64,000 bases of DNA. Origin: Vandiemenella viatica (lineage: Eukaryota; Arthropoda; Insecta; Orthoptera; Morabidae). The notes under the pieces are model-generated. The model searched no databases, was not told the origin of the DNA, and saw only the letters and a program-made list of their open reading frames with translations. Positions 10,901 through 25,900 of the stretch are shown one piece after another (the first letter of the stretch is position 1; every line of letters starts with the position of its first letter). The position numbers were made by a program, and so were the translations under genes. The stretch spans positions 195,194,685 to 195,258,684 of the forward strand of contig CM061914.1 in the NCBI GenBank assembly GCA_031002005.1, given 5' to 3'.

Positions 10901-13900
10901 ATTGGCTAAGATTCTGAAGCACTCTCTCAGACAGGCAGGAAAGATTTTATAATGTAGGCACCTCAAATCAAGGAGTTTACCAATGTTTAATGCTCCTGTC
11001 TCAGATGTTGTGTTGTTTAAAATGTAATTCAATAATAGTGACAGTGAAAGTGGTGTTAGGTATTGTCGTAAGTAAATGTTGAGTACTAGAGACCGATACC
11101 AGTGTTTTCAATTTCATTTCATTTTATTTCCTGATTTTACATAGCCTACTACCTAGTTACCTAAAGTAGGCCCTTAGTTTCTACAGTTTTATTCTTAAAC
11201 AATTTACTTTTTTTTTTTTTTTAATAATATATCTGGATCATTATCAGTGTTTTCAATGGAAGCTTGAAAGGAAATATATCCCAGTTGCTCAGAGAGGAAT
11301 GTAGTACTATTTAGGGACAGAATGACAGTAAAGGGTGAGCTGGCCTGCAATGAGAAGGCATTTTGGGAGAGCAGAGAATTTATACATGTTGCTCTGCATC
11401 TATCTGCAGTCTATGAGAATCAAGTTAAAATGTGATCAACAATTATATAGCAACTACAGTGCACTGCAGGTTCATTTACAGCATTACTGGCCTCATTTCT
11501 TTTCTGCGGCACCTAATAGGAGTGTGGAAGAAATACTGTATGTTTACTGCTTATATATGTACTGAAATTGAGGTTGTAGTTTCTTCTATTATTTTGCTTA
11601 TTATCGCCAGGCTAGCAAAAATTAATACGACAATGCTTAAAGGTAAAAACTATACTGCCAGGTGAAATTTTCTGCAGGACGTATTTAAGACTTCAAAATC
11701 TTCTTTACTAGTATGGTTATTTAATAAAGTTTATATTACTTGTCAATGGTCACCCAAAAATGTCAAGTCTCTACCACCTTCCACCCTTTGATTAATATTA
11801 CATGAATCTAAAGGTTACAAAGCAGAGAATTTGCAATTAGCAAGTGGTACTTACCCAGTGAGCAGATATTAAACCAGAACAGTGTTCTTTCAGAGTATTG
11901 GCTCCAATTTCATCTGCAGTGGTGTAATACCTCACACAGTTCCGTACATTCACAGAAGCCATGAGTGCCTTCTCACATCTGAAAGCATGGAAAATGTATC
12001 TTATATGTTGGTACATTGCATCCTGTAAAAAATACTCCTTCTCAAGACCATACATAATATAGCGAAGATCAGTCACTTTATATGCAGAAACAACACACAA
12101 AAAAGAAGAACTGAAGTCTACATGGGATAATTGAACACCGACACCTCTTTCTCCCTTTATTATCAAAGAGCGAACAGCAATACACAAAATTGAGATTTTT
12201 TTTGCTTCGGGCATCGCGCCTTGTTGACATCAAGGTTACAAGTGGGAGGAAAGAACAGGGCGCAAGGAACAGGAAGGAAATCAGCCATGGCCTTTAGAAA
12301 GCAGAATCCCAGCACTAAACTCGATTGATTTGGGGAAATCATTGAAAACCCAAATCTTGATGGCCGGATAGGGATTCACACCCACATCCTCATGAATGCG
12401 AGGCCAGAGTATACCCATTGAGAATTTGCAAGGAGCATTAAATGTGATGACAGATTTTTTGATTAAAGAAAATTTAATGTAAATTCTAGGAACACAATAT
12501 TACTGATTTTGAAGACAGTCTCCTAGTATAGTGTGTAGATACTGCAAACGAATTTTCAGGTGTTCAGCCACTCATTATCTGCCAACCGAATATCACTGCG
12601 TGCCAAACTTAATCCCATTTGGCACAACATTCACCAGACCAAACATATGGAAACTCGATATGACAAGTTTGATTATGGATAGTTGGCAAGAATTCAAACC
12701 AGAGATTATCAATAGTTCAGTGTTGTGAAGTCCCACAACATGGTGGTGAAAAGACAAGCAATGCCTGAGAAAGATAGCACCAGTCAGTGTTCTGTGAGAA
12801 AATCACAGATAAAAGTCAAGATGATGTAGCCAGCAAATTGCAGCACTAACAACTTCTTTCACATTATTGTTTTTCATTCTGGTTTACTAAAACACAATTG
12901 TATCTTTTCTACAGTTATGAGAGTGTACAGAAATGTTTCCCCACTAGACCAAGACAAATAGCTCCTAGCCAATGCCAACATGTCAATTACTGGGTAATCA
13001 ATTCACCCTGATGTTACAGATTGTTTAAATACTACTGCTCATTAATGACATATCACATCTAGTATGGGGTGCACCAGCTTTCCTCAGTTATATTCCCTCT
13101 ATCCGACAGATTTTCCATAACTGGCGTGAACACAGAACGAGAGAAATCCTCCACACTGGCCACAATTTTGTGATTTTCCCACAGAACACAGTCTACTGTG
13201 ACCAGGGTATTGCATGTCTCTTCCTAACCATATTGTGGAACTACACAACATTGTAAACTATTGAGAACCTCTGGTTTGAATTCTTGCCACTCACTTTTCC
13301 AGCCGTGTAGTTATGCATCTCAAATATCTGACAATCACCACACTGAATAGTCATTTCATGACTACAAGGGGTGATAAAATGAAAAGGTACGAAACGACGT
13401 AAAAACGTAACAGTTAAATATTTGCATATTCCGCCATGGGAGAACGTAGCGAGACATCTCTTGATGCGCCTGGAGTCTCTGACTGGGATCGGAGCATGCG
13501 CGGGCGCCCGCATGCGCAGTAGAGAGCAGAGGCTCTTATCAAAAGCGGCTTCCAAATGATGCGGCAGTCCGTATGAGGACAGGATGGCGTTCGCGTTGCA
13601 AAATTCGACGATTGAGGAAACACTCCGATGCCTAAGCAGGTCCAAAAGACCGGGGCTGCTCACGGAGGGTGTGGTTCTGCTCCACGATAACGCGCGTCCA
13701 CACGTCTCCAGAGTCACACACACGGAACTGGCCAAGTTCAAGTGGGAGACATTGGACCATCAGCCCTACATTCCGGACATGTCGCTCTGCGATTTCCATG
13801 TGTTTGGTCCACTGAAGAAACACCTGAAAGGGAAGCGCTTCTACTCTAACGACGTACTCGAGGACGCTGTGAAGGACTGGGTCTCGTCACGGCCACGGGA

Positions 13901-16900
13901 ATTCTGGGAACAAGGAATCCTGCGGCTTGTTCATCAGTGGGATCTTTCTGCTCAGGCCTATGGTGTATATTTTGAATAAAGTCTACATTTGTACCCACCG
14001 TGTCGTTTCGTACCTTTTCATTTGATCACCCCTTGTATATATACCTCTTACACCATTCACAGACAAATGTGAAAAAAAAATGTTACTGCTGTTATTTGTT
14101 GTACTCATGCAAAAGCAGCAGCACCTTGTCAAACTTCCCCCCAAGTTTCTTTTACCTGTGGCTTTATGCCTCGTCAACATTGAGATCATTAGAGGTGGGA
14201 AGGGTCTGGAGACAAGGAATGGGAAGGAATTCGGCCATGGCCTTTTGATAGAAGCATCCTGGCATTCACTTGGAGCAATTTGGGGAAATCATGGTAAACC
14301 CAAATCTGGATGCCCGGACGGGGAATAGAACTGCCGTCCTCTGAAATGCGAGGCTATAGCATTAGCCGCACACCCACCACGCTCGGTCTCCATGTTTCTA
14401 TGTATGACAAGTATACCAATGCCCTGTATTGGTAGCTCAAAACACCACCTCTTCTATACTAACAAAAGTACAATAACGAATTATTATTTAATAAATACGC
14501 CAATGCAACTGTTATTGGATCTTATTTATTCAAGCGTGTTTCACTTCTCATCGGGGGTTATTTTCGGCATTCACTTTTTAATTTACATTTCCATCACGAG
14601 GTATGGTAGTTTGAAATGTTAATAAATACAGTGACTGCTGAAGATACATCGACAAGAGGGGAAATGCACCCAAGAGTAAATAAAATCCAGCAATAGTTGC
14701 ATTGATATATTTATTAAGTAATCATTTAATTCAACCCAACAGTTTTCATGGATGATGGCAGCTGAGAATGACTAACACAAAAAGATGGTCAGTTACTAGA
14801 TATGTAAATTAAGTAATGAGACTTACATTTAAACATATTTTTATTTGAATAAAATTACAATTGAATATTGTCTCCTTCCAAATAATTACCTTCGGAAACC
14901 ACGCAATGGAGATGTTTCTTCCATTCCTCATAGCAGTGCTGGAACTCGCATACTGAAATAGCCTTTAGCTGGTCAATTACAGATTTTTGAACATTATCGA
15001 GTGTCACAAAATGACATCCCCCGAGATGAATTTCCAATCTCGGGAAGTAGAAAAAGTCACAAGGATTCAAATCAAGAGAGTAAGGAGGCTGAGGATCCAC
15101 AGAAATGTTTTTACTGGCCAAAAACGTGTCTATTGAAATTGCTGTAAAACAAGGCACCCTGTCATGATGTAGCTTTTTTTACCATTTTTGAACAGATCTT
15201 TCTCACCCCAAATTCATTGCTCTAAACCTGATGAATGATGTTGTGACTCAAAGTCAACTCTTACCCAATCATTCTGACCATCAACTGACAAAGATCTTGG
15301 AACCTGCTGACATTTTCATTGGTTCTTGCAGTTAAAGGTCTCCTGCCACATGGTTCATTTTAAATCGACTCTTTTCCTTAATGCATTATACCAGCGAAAA
15401 GCCTGGACTCCTGACAAAACATTTTCTCTGTAGGCCTGCTTAAGGAATTCAAAAGTTTCTATTGCACTGAACCCAAGTCTGAAGCACAAAGTGATGGCCC
15501 ACCATTGCTCAAAATTCGTGTCACTCATTTTTAGAACTCTCTAAGAAAACTAGATTGACAAAAAAAAAAAAAAACAAACAAACAACCAACTCAACTGAGC
15601 TCAATCTCTTATTGAACACGTATCACGTGTTTAACAATGGCCTCTCCAAGTCCTGAGATTCCAGTGTTGCCATATTGTGTGCTACATCGTCAGTCTCTCA
15701 TTTATACACCTCATATAATGCAATATTTCAGTCTCGAACCTCATTCTTGCAAGTAGACGAGGTCAGATGTGATCACACCGATGCCACTTAGTGAGTGGAG
15801 GAGCCAGTTAGCACGGCCCGAGTCGCTGGGTTAGGGGTGGGAAGCGACTGCAAAGTATCGAACCGCAAATCGGTAACTCTGGAGAAATGATATTGTTGGA
15901 AAGAGGGAACTAACGGATGTGAGAGGATAAAAAATATTAATTAGAAAACTAAATAAGAAATATTAAATACACTTCATGTCCCATAGTAAGTTTGGCATGA
16001 TACTGTAAAAGTTGGGACCATTTGGTTACTCTATTCATCATTTCCGACTCACCCCTATCGTTGCTATCCATTGTGCTCCCCAGGTATCCAAATTGCTCCC
16101 TTCGTCTTATAATTTTATTTGGCAGTCTGGTTCTTTCAGCTAATTTACGTGGCTACAGATTTTATTGTGTTCTATTTCATTCTGTATTCTTCAAACTTAT
16201 TATTTCAGTTATTCAGTTTGTTTTGTACTCCTAACTTAGTTTCATCCCATATTGCAACAATTAACGTCTTTAGATCTCTATTGCTTGCTCCTTTCAGTTC
16301 TTTTAAGATGTTTTACATTACTGCTATATAAATTCCAAAACTAAGGTCTGTTTGGTCATAGTAAACACATCGCTCATGAGACAAGGTTTTTATTGACAGT
16401 AATATGCGACTACATATGTAATTCACTTTTCCATACAATCACCATTCACATCTATACATTTTCTGTATCGCTGCACCAGCTTCTTTAACCCCTCGGCATA
16501 AAAGTCTGCTGCCTGGGACCTGAATTAGTTCGTAACGCTCGTCTTAAGTTCATCATCGGTTTGAAATCGTTGTCCACCAAGCCACTTTAAAATGTAGGAA
16601 GAGGAAATAGTTGGTTGGTGTAAGATCGAGATTGGATGGAGGGTGGTCAAGGAGTTCCCAACGAAATTCTGGAATCCTCTCTTTGGTTTTTTTGAACTTG
16701 TTTGTCACTCATAACGTCCGGTCCATACACTAGACACAACTCACGATGGATGTTCGCAGCTGACGATCCTTTTACCAGCAAAAATCTAATCACACCACTC
16801 ACTTCACAACTGGCGGTAGCTACGATTATGGCGGCCATTTCGATCTGCTCTCATCCACAGGCATGCCTCATAAGCCTACTGCGGCACACCAACACTGCTG

Positions 16901-19900
16901 TATGATCCCCAGGAGTTGGTAGACAGCACTTCAGGCAAGAAACGTCATTCAAGCCTATCATCTGTGACATATCGTTCACCGGACCTTAGTTTTGGAATAC
17001 GCCTCGTACAAGCAAAGGTAAAATGGCTCATCACTCACCAAAGTTGAAGGCAGGGACGGGAGAAGAACATGTATCATGAACACAAAAATACACAATATTT
17101 CGGTCTTAAACCTTATTCACGCTAAAGAGAACGAGTCATGTGGCTTAGGACGAGTGCACACACCGAAGTTACTTACATGACTGAGTGGATTATTGATATG
17201 GTGGTGGGACTGAGATGTTATAAATATCACAGAAGGTGATAGAAATAGTAATATAACAAAAGGGTAAGTAATGTAGAGACAAAAACAAAAATTAGGGGAA
17301 AAAATGTAGATAGACAAATTTTGAAAAAATAAATATATAAAAAATGTAATTAGTTAAATGACAATAATGCTAATACTGATGATAATGAGTGATGCATCAA
17401 AGAAAGGAATTGTATCGGTGGTTCAGGCCGGGTGGGTGTCTGGTATCTAGGATATTTTGGTATGTGAGTTCCCATCTCCAAAGTTCTGAGGTGGCGGTGG
17501 TTTCGGGGAAAACTCTGATTGCTCTCACGGTGAAACATTCATTGAAGCAGTGGGAATTGTGGTAGTTAGCATGTTCTGGTATTGGAAGATATACATTGCA
17601 GGTGTGGAATGTTTGTCTGTGGCCATTCATTCTGGTTGAAAGTAGTTGTGTCAGGCCTAGTGCAGGAACTGGTGCAATGGTAGCAAGTTAGCTGGTGTAT
17701 GATGTGCGTTGTGGAGCATGTGGCATGCCCATTTATTTTCCTTTTTTTGTTTTTGTCTCTACATTCCGTACCCTTTTGGTATATTACTATTTCTATCACC
17801 TTCTGTGATATACATATTTATATACAACATCTCAGTCCCACCGCCATATTGATAATCCACTCAGTCATGTAAGAAACTTCGGCGTGTGCACACCTCCCAA
17901 GCCACATGACTCATTCTCTTTAACATGAAGAAGGTTTAAGACCGAAATATTGTGTATTCTTGTGTTCGTCGTATACGTTCTTCTCCCGTTGCTGCCTTCA
18001 ACTTTGGTGAGTGATGAGTCATTAACCCTTTCCTTGTAATTCATATTGCCTAAAGCCCTTTCCTTTCTCCTTTGTTTAATTATATTACTGCTATATGTGG
18101 AAGCGAAGATGGGGCTTGTTTTATTTGCTTGTGCTAAAGCAATTAGAGTGGGACTACAAAAAAATTTAGACATTAAAAGATACAGAAATTCTGTCAGTAT
18201 ATTACCACAGCTTGCAGATACAGCTTTTCATACACAGACGAGACTGCAGGAAATAGTACTTACTTAGCAACAAGGTCATCGAGATGGAATTTATTGGCCG
18301 TTCTCATTAGGTCCAGAGTGAAAGAATCACCATGTGAGAAGTCCACCAAATCAGTGTACACCCACTTGAGCATTGCAAAACCAACACTGGGATCCAGAGC
18401 ACTCCAGTCTGCAAAACAGAGAATGTAGTTCAAGTGATTAGACACAAATTCAAGTGATAAACAAAAGGTTCTATACTAACAAGATTTCACAATGTCCTAA
18501 AATGTAAAAAAAATAAAGAGAGGAAACTGCAAAATTAAGTCTACCTTGGGGTATATGAGATATGGAAAATTCACACATATTGCTAACATAGTAATGATAG
18601 TAAGAACCAGTCTTTTCAAATACTGAAACATTTTGATGATATAAATAAACAACTCACCTAGGCTATCAACTTCTGCCAGTGAAGGCACTCCCCAATGCTC
18701 ACTTCGTGCTTCCAGTACTAAACGATGAGCTGGTATTTGTCTCCCAGTCAACTTTACTTTCATATCACTGCAAGCATACAAAACAAGGATAAATTTGTTA
18801 GAAAAATCAGTCATTAATATTCTCAATCTTTTAAAGAAAAAGGCATATAGACCGTCAAAATCAACCAAAATATAGCAAATGGAAAATGATAATAGTGAAG
18901 TTTTCCTCACTATCTTACCCAAGCAGAAGTTAAAACAATGTCTATTAAAACATACCTGGCTGGTTTGTGAAAGAACATCTAGAATTTAAACACTATCTAA
19001 AAACTTAAATATATATATAACTAAGGAAGTATAGGGAAAATACGACCCAACACTTACCACAAATGAAGGTGGCTGGGAATGATTAACATAAAAAGGAACA
19101 AACTCAAGAAAAGCACAACATATTCTTGCTAAAAGTGAGATACCGGACGGCCATCATTGTGTGCATGTCTGGCTCCGCCTCGTGTCTTGCTTCCAGCAAG
19201 CATAAGGCTAACCGCCGAAATATAACGCGTTTCTCATTTTTGTTCTTTTTTTCTGTTCTTCATTCCCAGCTGCCTTCATCTGTGGTAAGTGTTGGGTCAT
19301 ATTTCCCTAACCTTCCTTAGTTTTATTACCTTAAAGCATTTTCCTGCTCATTGTTATTATATATAAAGAGTGCAGTTCATTACTATTAAGACCAATGTTT
19401 GTTATTAAATCCAACAGCACAGCTTACAGAGTTATTTAACTTTTAACAATCATTTAGCAAAGTTGAAGAAAGTAATTTTTCCAACAATGTAACTTCTTAT
19501 TTGTTTGACTGGCAGTGATTAATTAGCTGGTTAGGGACTGTGCACAAACTACGTGGCTTGGTCGGGGGAGGGGGGGGGGGTTCTGAGCCATGCTACGTAG
19601 CTTTCCTTTCATAACATTTTACAGTTAAAATGAGGAATAGAACTCACAACAGCATGTGAATATTTATTTTCCTCAGTTAATTATCTCCGTATGTAATGTT
19701 CAATAGTCTGACAAGAGAAAACGGTACAATGTCGTCTGGAATCAAAAGGGAAAAAAGCTACGTGCTACGTGGTGGGGGAGGGGGATAGAGGCAAAAGCCA
19801 CGTAGGGCAAGGGGGGGTTCACAGGAGGCCAAACTGGAGCTACGTGGTTTATGCACGCTCCCTTAGTTAATTCAAAGTTTAGAAAGTTTTGCGAAACTTT

Positions 19901-22900
19901 TTCTTCTCATTTAAGAGCCTTTTTATAATTTGGAATTACAAATAGCATCTTTTTCTTAGTTCTAATGGTTTTCTGTCCTTAAATAAAACCACAAAGAGTA
20001 GCTGTAGCAGATCTCAGTTTTGATAGCAGATCTGCTAAAGTAAGGCCATTTTCCATGCAACATACCTATTCACTATCATCACTATATAATTTATTTCTTT
20101 ATTTACACCTCATCGACATCGAGGTCATTAAAGGTGAGATGGGATTGGGGACAAGGAATCGGAAGGAATTTGGCCATGGAGTTTTTGAAGGAAGCATCCC
20201 GGCATTCGCCTGGAGTGATTTAGTGAAACCGTGGAAAACCTGAATCTGGATGCTCGAATGCGAGGCCCAGAGCGTTAAGGGGGTAGGTACAGATATCAGG
20301 TTTCAAAAAAATTATGTTTTCTTTCGATTCACAAAAATAGTTTTTACTTTTGACTTCATGTTGGTGAAAAAACTATTTAAATATCTTTGACAGTGTGGGA
20401 ATTATGCGTGATTAAGCAAAGTTCTGCAAGATCGACAGCCACTTAAATCTTACTGCACTTGAATGCAATCCAAATCTTTAACCTTAAATATCTCAAAACA
20501 GCAATTCATCAATTGATTTAAAAGATAACTTTTTTCAACATGCAAAGATCTTTTTCAAATTTGCAGGAAATGTTCTACATACTAATTACTACAGTCTCCT
20601 ACCATTACTGTTTATCCAGCTTTTCACAAATTGAAAATATGCCTGTATGTTTAAACAAAAACAAAAAAAAATTATAATTTTTTGAATTTTTTTATTAGTA
20701 ACAGATATAAAGTTAAATGTGTTATATTATTGGTATAACTAATTGCCTGGATATTAGTTTAAAAGATTAAAAAAAAGGTTTCTGCAAAATTTCAAATGTT
20801 ATGCTTTCTATCATTAAAGACCTTAATAACGACATATTTTTAACTGTCAGTTTGGATGGTAGATTAACATATTGTTAAATAATATTTTTATTTTAAAAAT
20901 CAATTTTTATATATAACTATGACATACAAAATTTAAACCCTCAAATTTAAATAGATTTGGAGAAAATGAAATTTCAACAAATATTTATATGTGTTAGCTG
21001 TACCTACTCCCCTAACCACACACTCACCATGCTCGGTTACTATATAAATTATTTCCCACTTCTCCTTCCAGTAGTGCACGGTACTCCTCACATGGAGCAT
21101 ACCACATAACAAAGAGCAGCTTTGACCTTGTAGATACTCATGACCTGGAAACCATATCCCGAGTTCTACTGCATAGTTAGTGAATACCTCTCTCTTGACT
21201 AAAGCCTAGCAGCAAGACATTCAACTTCCCCATCTCTTCCCTGCAAATTTGCCTACAGGATTTCTGCTGTAAGCCTATTGCTTCATTTATTCTTCTCCAA
21301 CTGCAATAGTAGAACACTCAAAAATTTCTTAATCTGGTAAAAGGTCAAAACCTCAATACCTGCCACTTTCCTAGTTATCCATCTGCAGCCTACCCAACTC
21401 TCTCCTAGAATCTTCAAGCTTTGATTAAAAAAAGGTTCTAATCCCTTTCTCCTGTTCTCTATCCACTCAGCATAACAAGAGGACAGCTTTCTCAACATCA
21501 ACATTTCCTGTTCCACAACATCTACAAGAAAGAAACCACTTCTAACAGTACATTCACTTTATATGAAAGTGAGATGTGATTACCTTCAGTGAGTGAACAT
21601 AGATCAACTTGACATGTTCCATTGCATTCTACATATTTTTCTAAACTATTTTGAATTGTCTTTGTCATGTGTAAGTAGTTGCAACCCTTTTGACTTAAAC
21701 TTTGACTTTACTTTCCCCATAATTTTTGTCGATTTGATTATAATGAGGCATATACTCCTGCAACATCTTATGTCTTCAACTGCTTTTGGATTTCACAGAT
21801 TCTTAATTTAAATTAATGTTTGAGAAAAAGTGTCCATCACTTCCCTCAGTAATTAATTCCAGCCCTTGACTCTCCTACCCCCAAAGGTTATTCCTCTTGC
21901 CTGAACTCAAGTGCAGGTGTATAGTGATTATATGTAGTCATTCTCCATGGTTTCCAGCCATTGGCTGGGTCTGCTTTGTAAATAAGTTTCCCCATTTACT
22001 TCTTTCTTCCTACCTCCTCTTTGTCTCTACCTTGATACAGTCCTTTTCTCCACTCCTCACAGCCACCTATCCCTCTGTCTTCATCAATGCCATTTATTTT
22101 TTATCTCCATTTTCCTTGGTACTCTCTGCTCACCCATTCTCTTAATTTTTCCATACCACTCGAGCCTTGCTTGAAATCTGGATCGTCAAACCAGGATTCG
22201 AACTTGCATCCTCCGAAATGCAAGGCCTCAGCATTAGCACTTGCTACTCTCTATCTCCATTCTTGTAATCCCAATTAATTTCATGTACCATTCGTAATTC
22301 TTCTACCAATATCGATCCAAGTCTCATCAACATATGCACTCCCACCACTTTTTTCACCTGCCTACTGTAACCCAAAAGCTCCTAGCCGATTTTGTATACC
22401 ATTTACCACTTGCATTCTGCAGTAATTTCCACAATCAAATCTAGCTTAACTCCTTCTGAATCCCATATTAACCCATTATTTTCAAGCAACGGTTTGTATA
22501 CCAATTGCCTTACTTCCCATGTAAAGCCCCTTATAACCATCTCTCAGTAAATGTAGTATTTACAAATCTCTCCTTACCAACCACCAAACATTGTCAGATG
22601 TTATGCCAAGATATTTACACTTGACACCTTTAGCATGCAATTACTTCTTTACCTTGTAATCACACAAAACCTCATTGTTGTTTTGTACCTAATAAGCTGA
22701 CTTGTTTGACATTTGTCTTCATTCTGTCCAGATTTGTCTGCAGCTGCTTACAGTTCTCTCCCATGTTAATCCTATCATATAACATTATGTCACCTGCAAA
22801 CAACCTAATTTCTAGCTGTAAGCCAACAACATTATTACCATTTGAACAACTGAACAGCAATACATTACTCTGGGGCACTCCTGTTTTCATTACCAAATCT

Positions 22901-25900
22901 TTTGATACTGCACTGCCAACCCCCCCCCCCCTCCCCCTCTTCTTTTCTCTCTCTCTTCGAGTGTTCTTCCGCTGAGCAAATCACTTTTCCATACAATCGG
23001 AGGACTTTTATCTTCTTATACACTATTCCATGGTTTACTCTGTAAAATGCCTACTGTTATACTGTCAATCTCACCTCCATTGTTCATTATTCCATTTTAT
23101 CCAAAATATCATATGCAGTCAATTGAGATTCATAGGAATGAAGTAGGTGCGTAGGGAAAATGTCACTGAGACAAGAGCTCCTTCAGAATAGATTTAATTT
23201 CTTCTAAATCCATTTCACTGAACTGCAAAATAATTTCTTTCCACAGATGTTTTTCTTGTTATTGCATACTTAATTCTCCATTAACTTACCAAACACTAAG
23301 GTCAATTTAATTGGCCTAAAATTTTAAACTATTTGTCTCCCCTCATTTGTGGATCAGCATTACTATGACACCTATCTCGTTCCATGGTATGCAACAAGCC
23401 TCCAGACACAATTTAATATTTCAAGGTATGGCACAATTGCATGACCATGTATTTTTAAATGACTGTAGTATATTATTCATATACACTATTCTATGGTTTT
23501 TCTTGTACATTGTTCTCTTGTACAATACTCTGGCTCTATTTTTAATTTCCTACTCTTATTTCTTCAGTGGAGAAGCTTTTGCCCCATTTTTCCCACTCCT
23601 ATCTTTGCGCAACAGACCTTAGTGGGCTCAATAAACTAGTAGCTTAATATTTTTGCCTTTTTCATAGGATTGGTAACTTTTATCTGATTCTTAACTGCAG
23701 TACCTTCTTTTACACTCAATTTCCTAACATAACCTCAGAAATATTCAGTTTAATTATTTATTGATCACTGTTTAGCTGATACGTGAAGGGAGATTTTCCC
23801 GTCGCCAACACAGTCTTCACGGATTTGCAGCCGGATATTTTCATAAAATGATGACAACATCCTCCGTTATCTTCAACAGGTAAACTTATCTTGCTATTGA
23901 GAATCTGTAAGATCATTGTGAAACATAAGCAACTCCTTCATATTTATTACCCCGTATGAGGAAGAAAATATGTCTCGGTACTACTACAAATCACAAAACT
24001 GGAAATCTGAAGTAGCATACAGTTCCATACTGCATTTTGGACACAAGATATCCAGTATTATTTACATACTGATGACATTGCCTCTTGCACAGGAATGCTG
24101 CAACAACTGTGTATTAATGGTAGTTTAATTAGGCAGTTCTACTTCAGTACATCATATGTTGGTATTAACCTTGTACATGCAGTACAAATTATGAATGCCA
24201 AATACCAATTAGTGGAGGTTGTTGTTAGGTTTAAATGGAGCCGGAATGATTACCGACATTCCATGGTAGAGTAGAAGGCATCAAGGTTCCGATTTTAATT
24301 TACAGTGCTTTCTCGAGTGCCACATTCAAGCGGTCATTACTTAATGTATGTGAAAGTGGATCCTCATAAATCACAACGGGCAGAACCAAGGAGATGTCCA
24401 TCTGAATTGAGAGCTCATTTTGGTGGCAATAGAAAGCAGATAGCCCACTAAGAAACTTTTCTTTTTCTTTTTGGTGAACTGTCCATAAACAAAAGCAGCA
24501 GAAGTAATTTTTGTTGGCAGTACTTAGCGGCACTTAGTACTATTCGCGGTTAATGCCCGCTTCTTATTGGCTGTGACTCGTTAGTGCCAGTGTGTTATTC
24601 ATCGCACATTAATCACTTAATCACTAATAAATTTCGTATAAGCTACTACATTTAACGTTGAAACACACATATTTTATCTTTTCTTTTTGAAATACATTTC
24701 TTTTATCTTGTAAAACTTAATTCATAATATTTAATGTGAAAATCCTTTTTTCTCTATCGGGTTAGCCAACGGTGAGACATTTTATATCCGAGCATTATTT
24801 TTCCATTAATGGTCCATCACTGTCTCACAGGGTGGTGTCCTTAATTTTGCACCAGTAGTACAGGAATGAATTCGTTAGCATTTAGGTCTTAATGCAGTCC
24901 AGAGCACAGTGAAACTTAACCATCGCACAGGATATTGCAGATACCCAATTTCCATGTCGTATCTATCACTACTACTATGGCCAAGGCTGCATTACAACCT
25001 AAACATCGTTTAGGTCATAATGCAGCCTGGACCACAGTGAAACGTAACCATAGAACACGATGTTGCCACTATCCAATTTTTAAATTGTATCTATCGCTGT
25101 TACTGTTGTCCAGGCTGCATTAGAATATAAATGAAAACGCTTACTGACAAAATCATATTTTATAAATATTTTATTTTTTATACACGATTTTAATAACAAA
25201 TTCAGCCATGCAAGGAAATTCGGAATTTAAATCAATGGATGTGGTATTAACAGACAATAATAACTTCTATGAGTTTTCTCATTTAATCAAGTGTGTTTCC
25301 AAGGCAATTTTATTACTCAGTAAACGTGGATTAATACATAAAATACGCATCCAATAAGCTACTGACTGTCATAGATCATGACTTTCACTGTGTTCATTTA
25401 TGGACGGTTCACCCAAAAGAAAAATATGTTTGTTGGTGTATCATCTACTTTCTATAGCTACCAAAATGAACTCAATTCGGATGGACATCTCCTTGGTTCT
25501 ACTCGTCACAATGTATGCAGGTTGGAACCATAACGTAAAAGGATTTCATGATTTTAAATTCACATTGATTTTGTGAACATCATATTGACATCCAAGACTC
25601 CTTAACATCACCAGAAGGAGTTGTTTTTTCAAGCTGGAACTTGGTAGACACACAACTTAGAAGGTATTATTTCAGAAAAGAAAAATGCAAATCAGAGTTA
25701 TAAAAAGGGATAATGTGTAGGTCACACAATACAGTGTAATCAGATCAATTGTCATGTCAAAACAGCATACAGTATTGATGCCACAGATATGTAAACATGA
25801 TTGCCATTGCTTGCTGCGCATTACAGCTTATGGTTTGTTTGGTGTGCCATCATTTCTAAGGTACATTTCGTAGCTTTGTTATACATTTAATCCTGCATAA

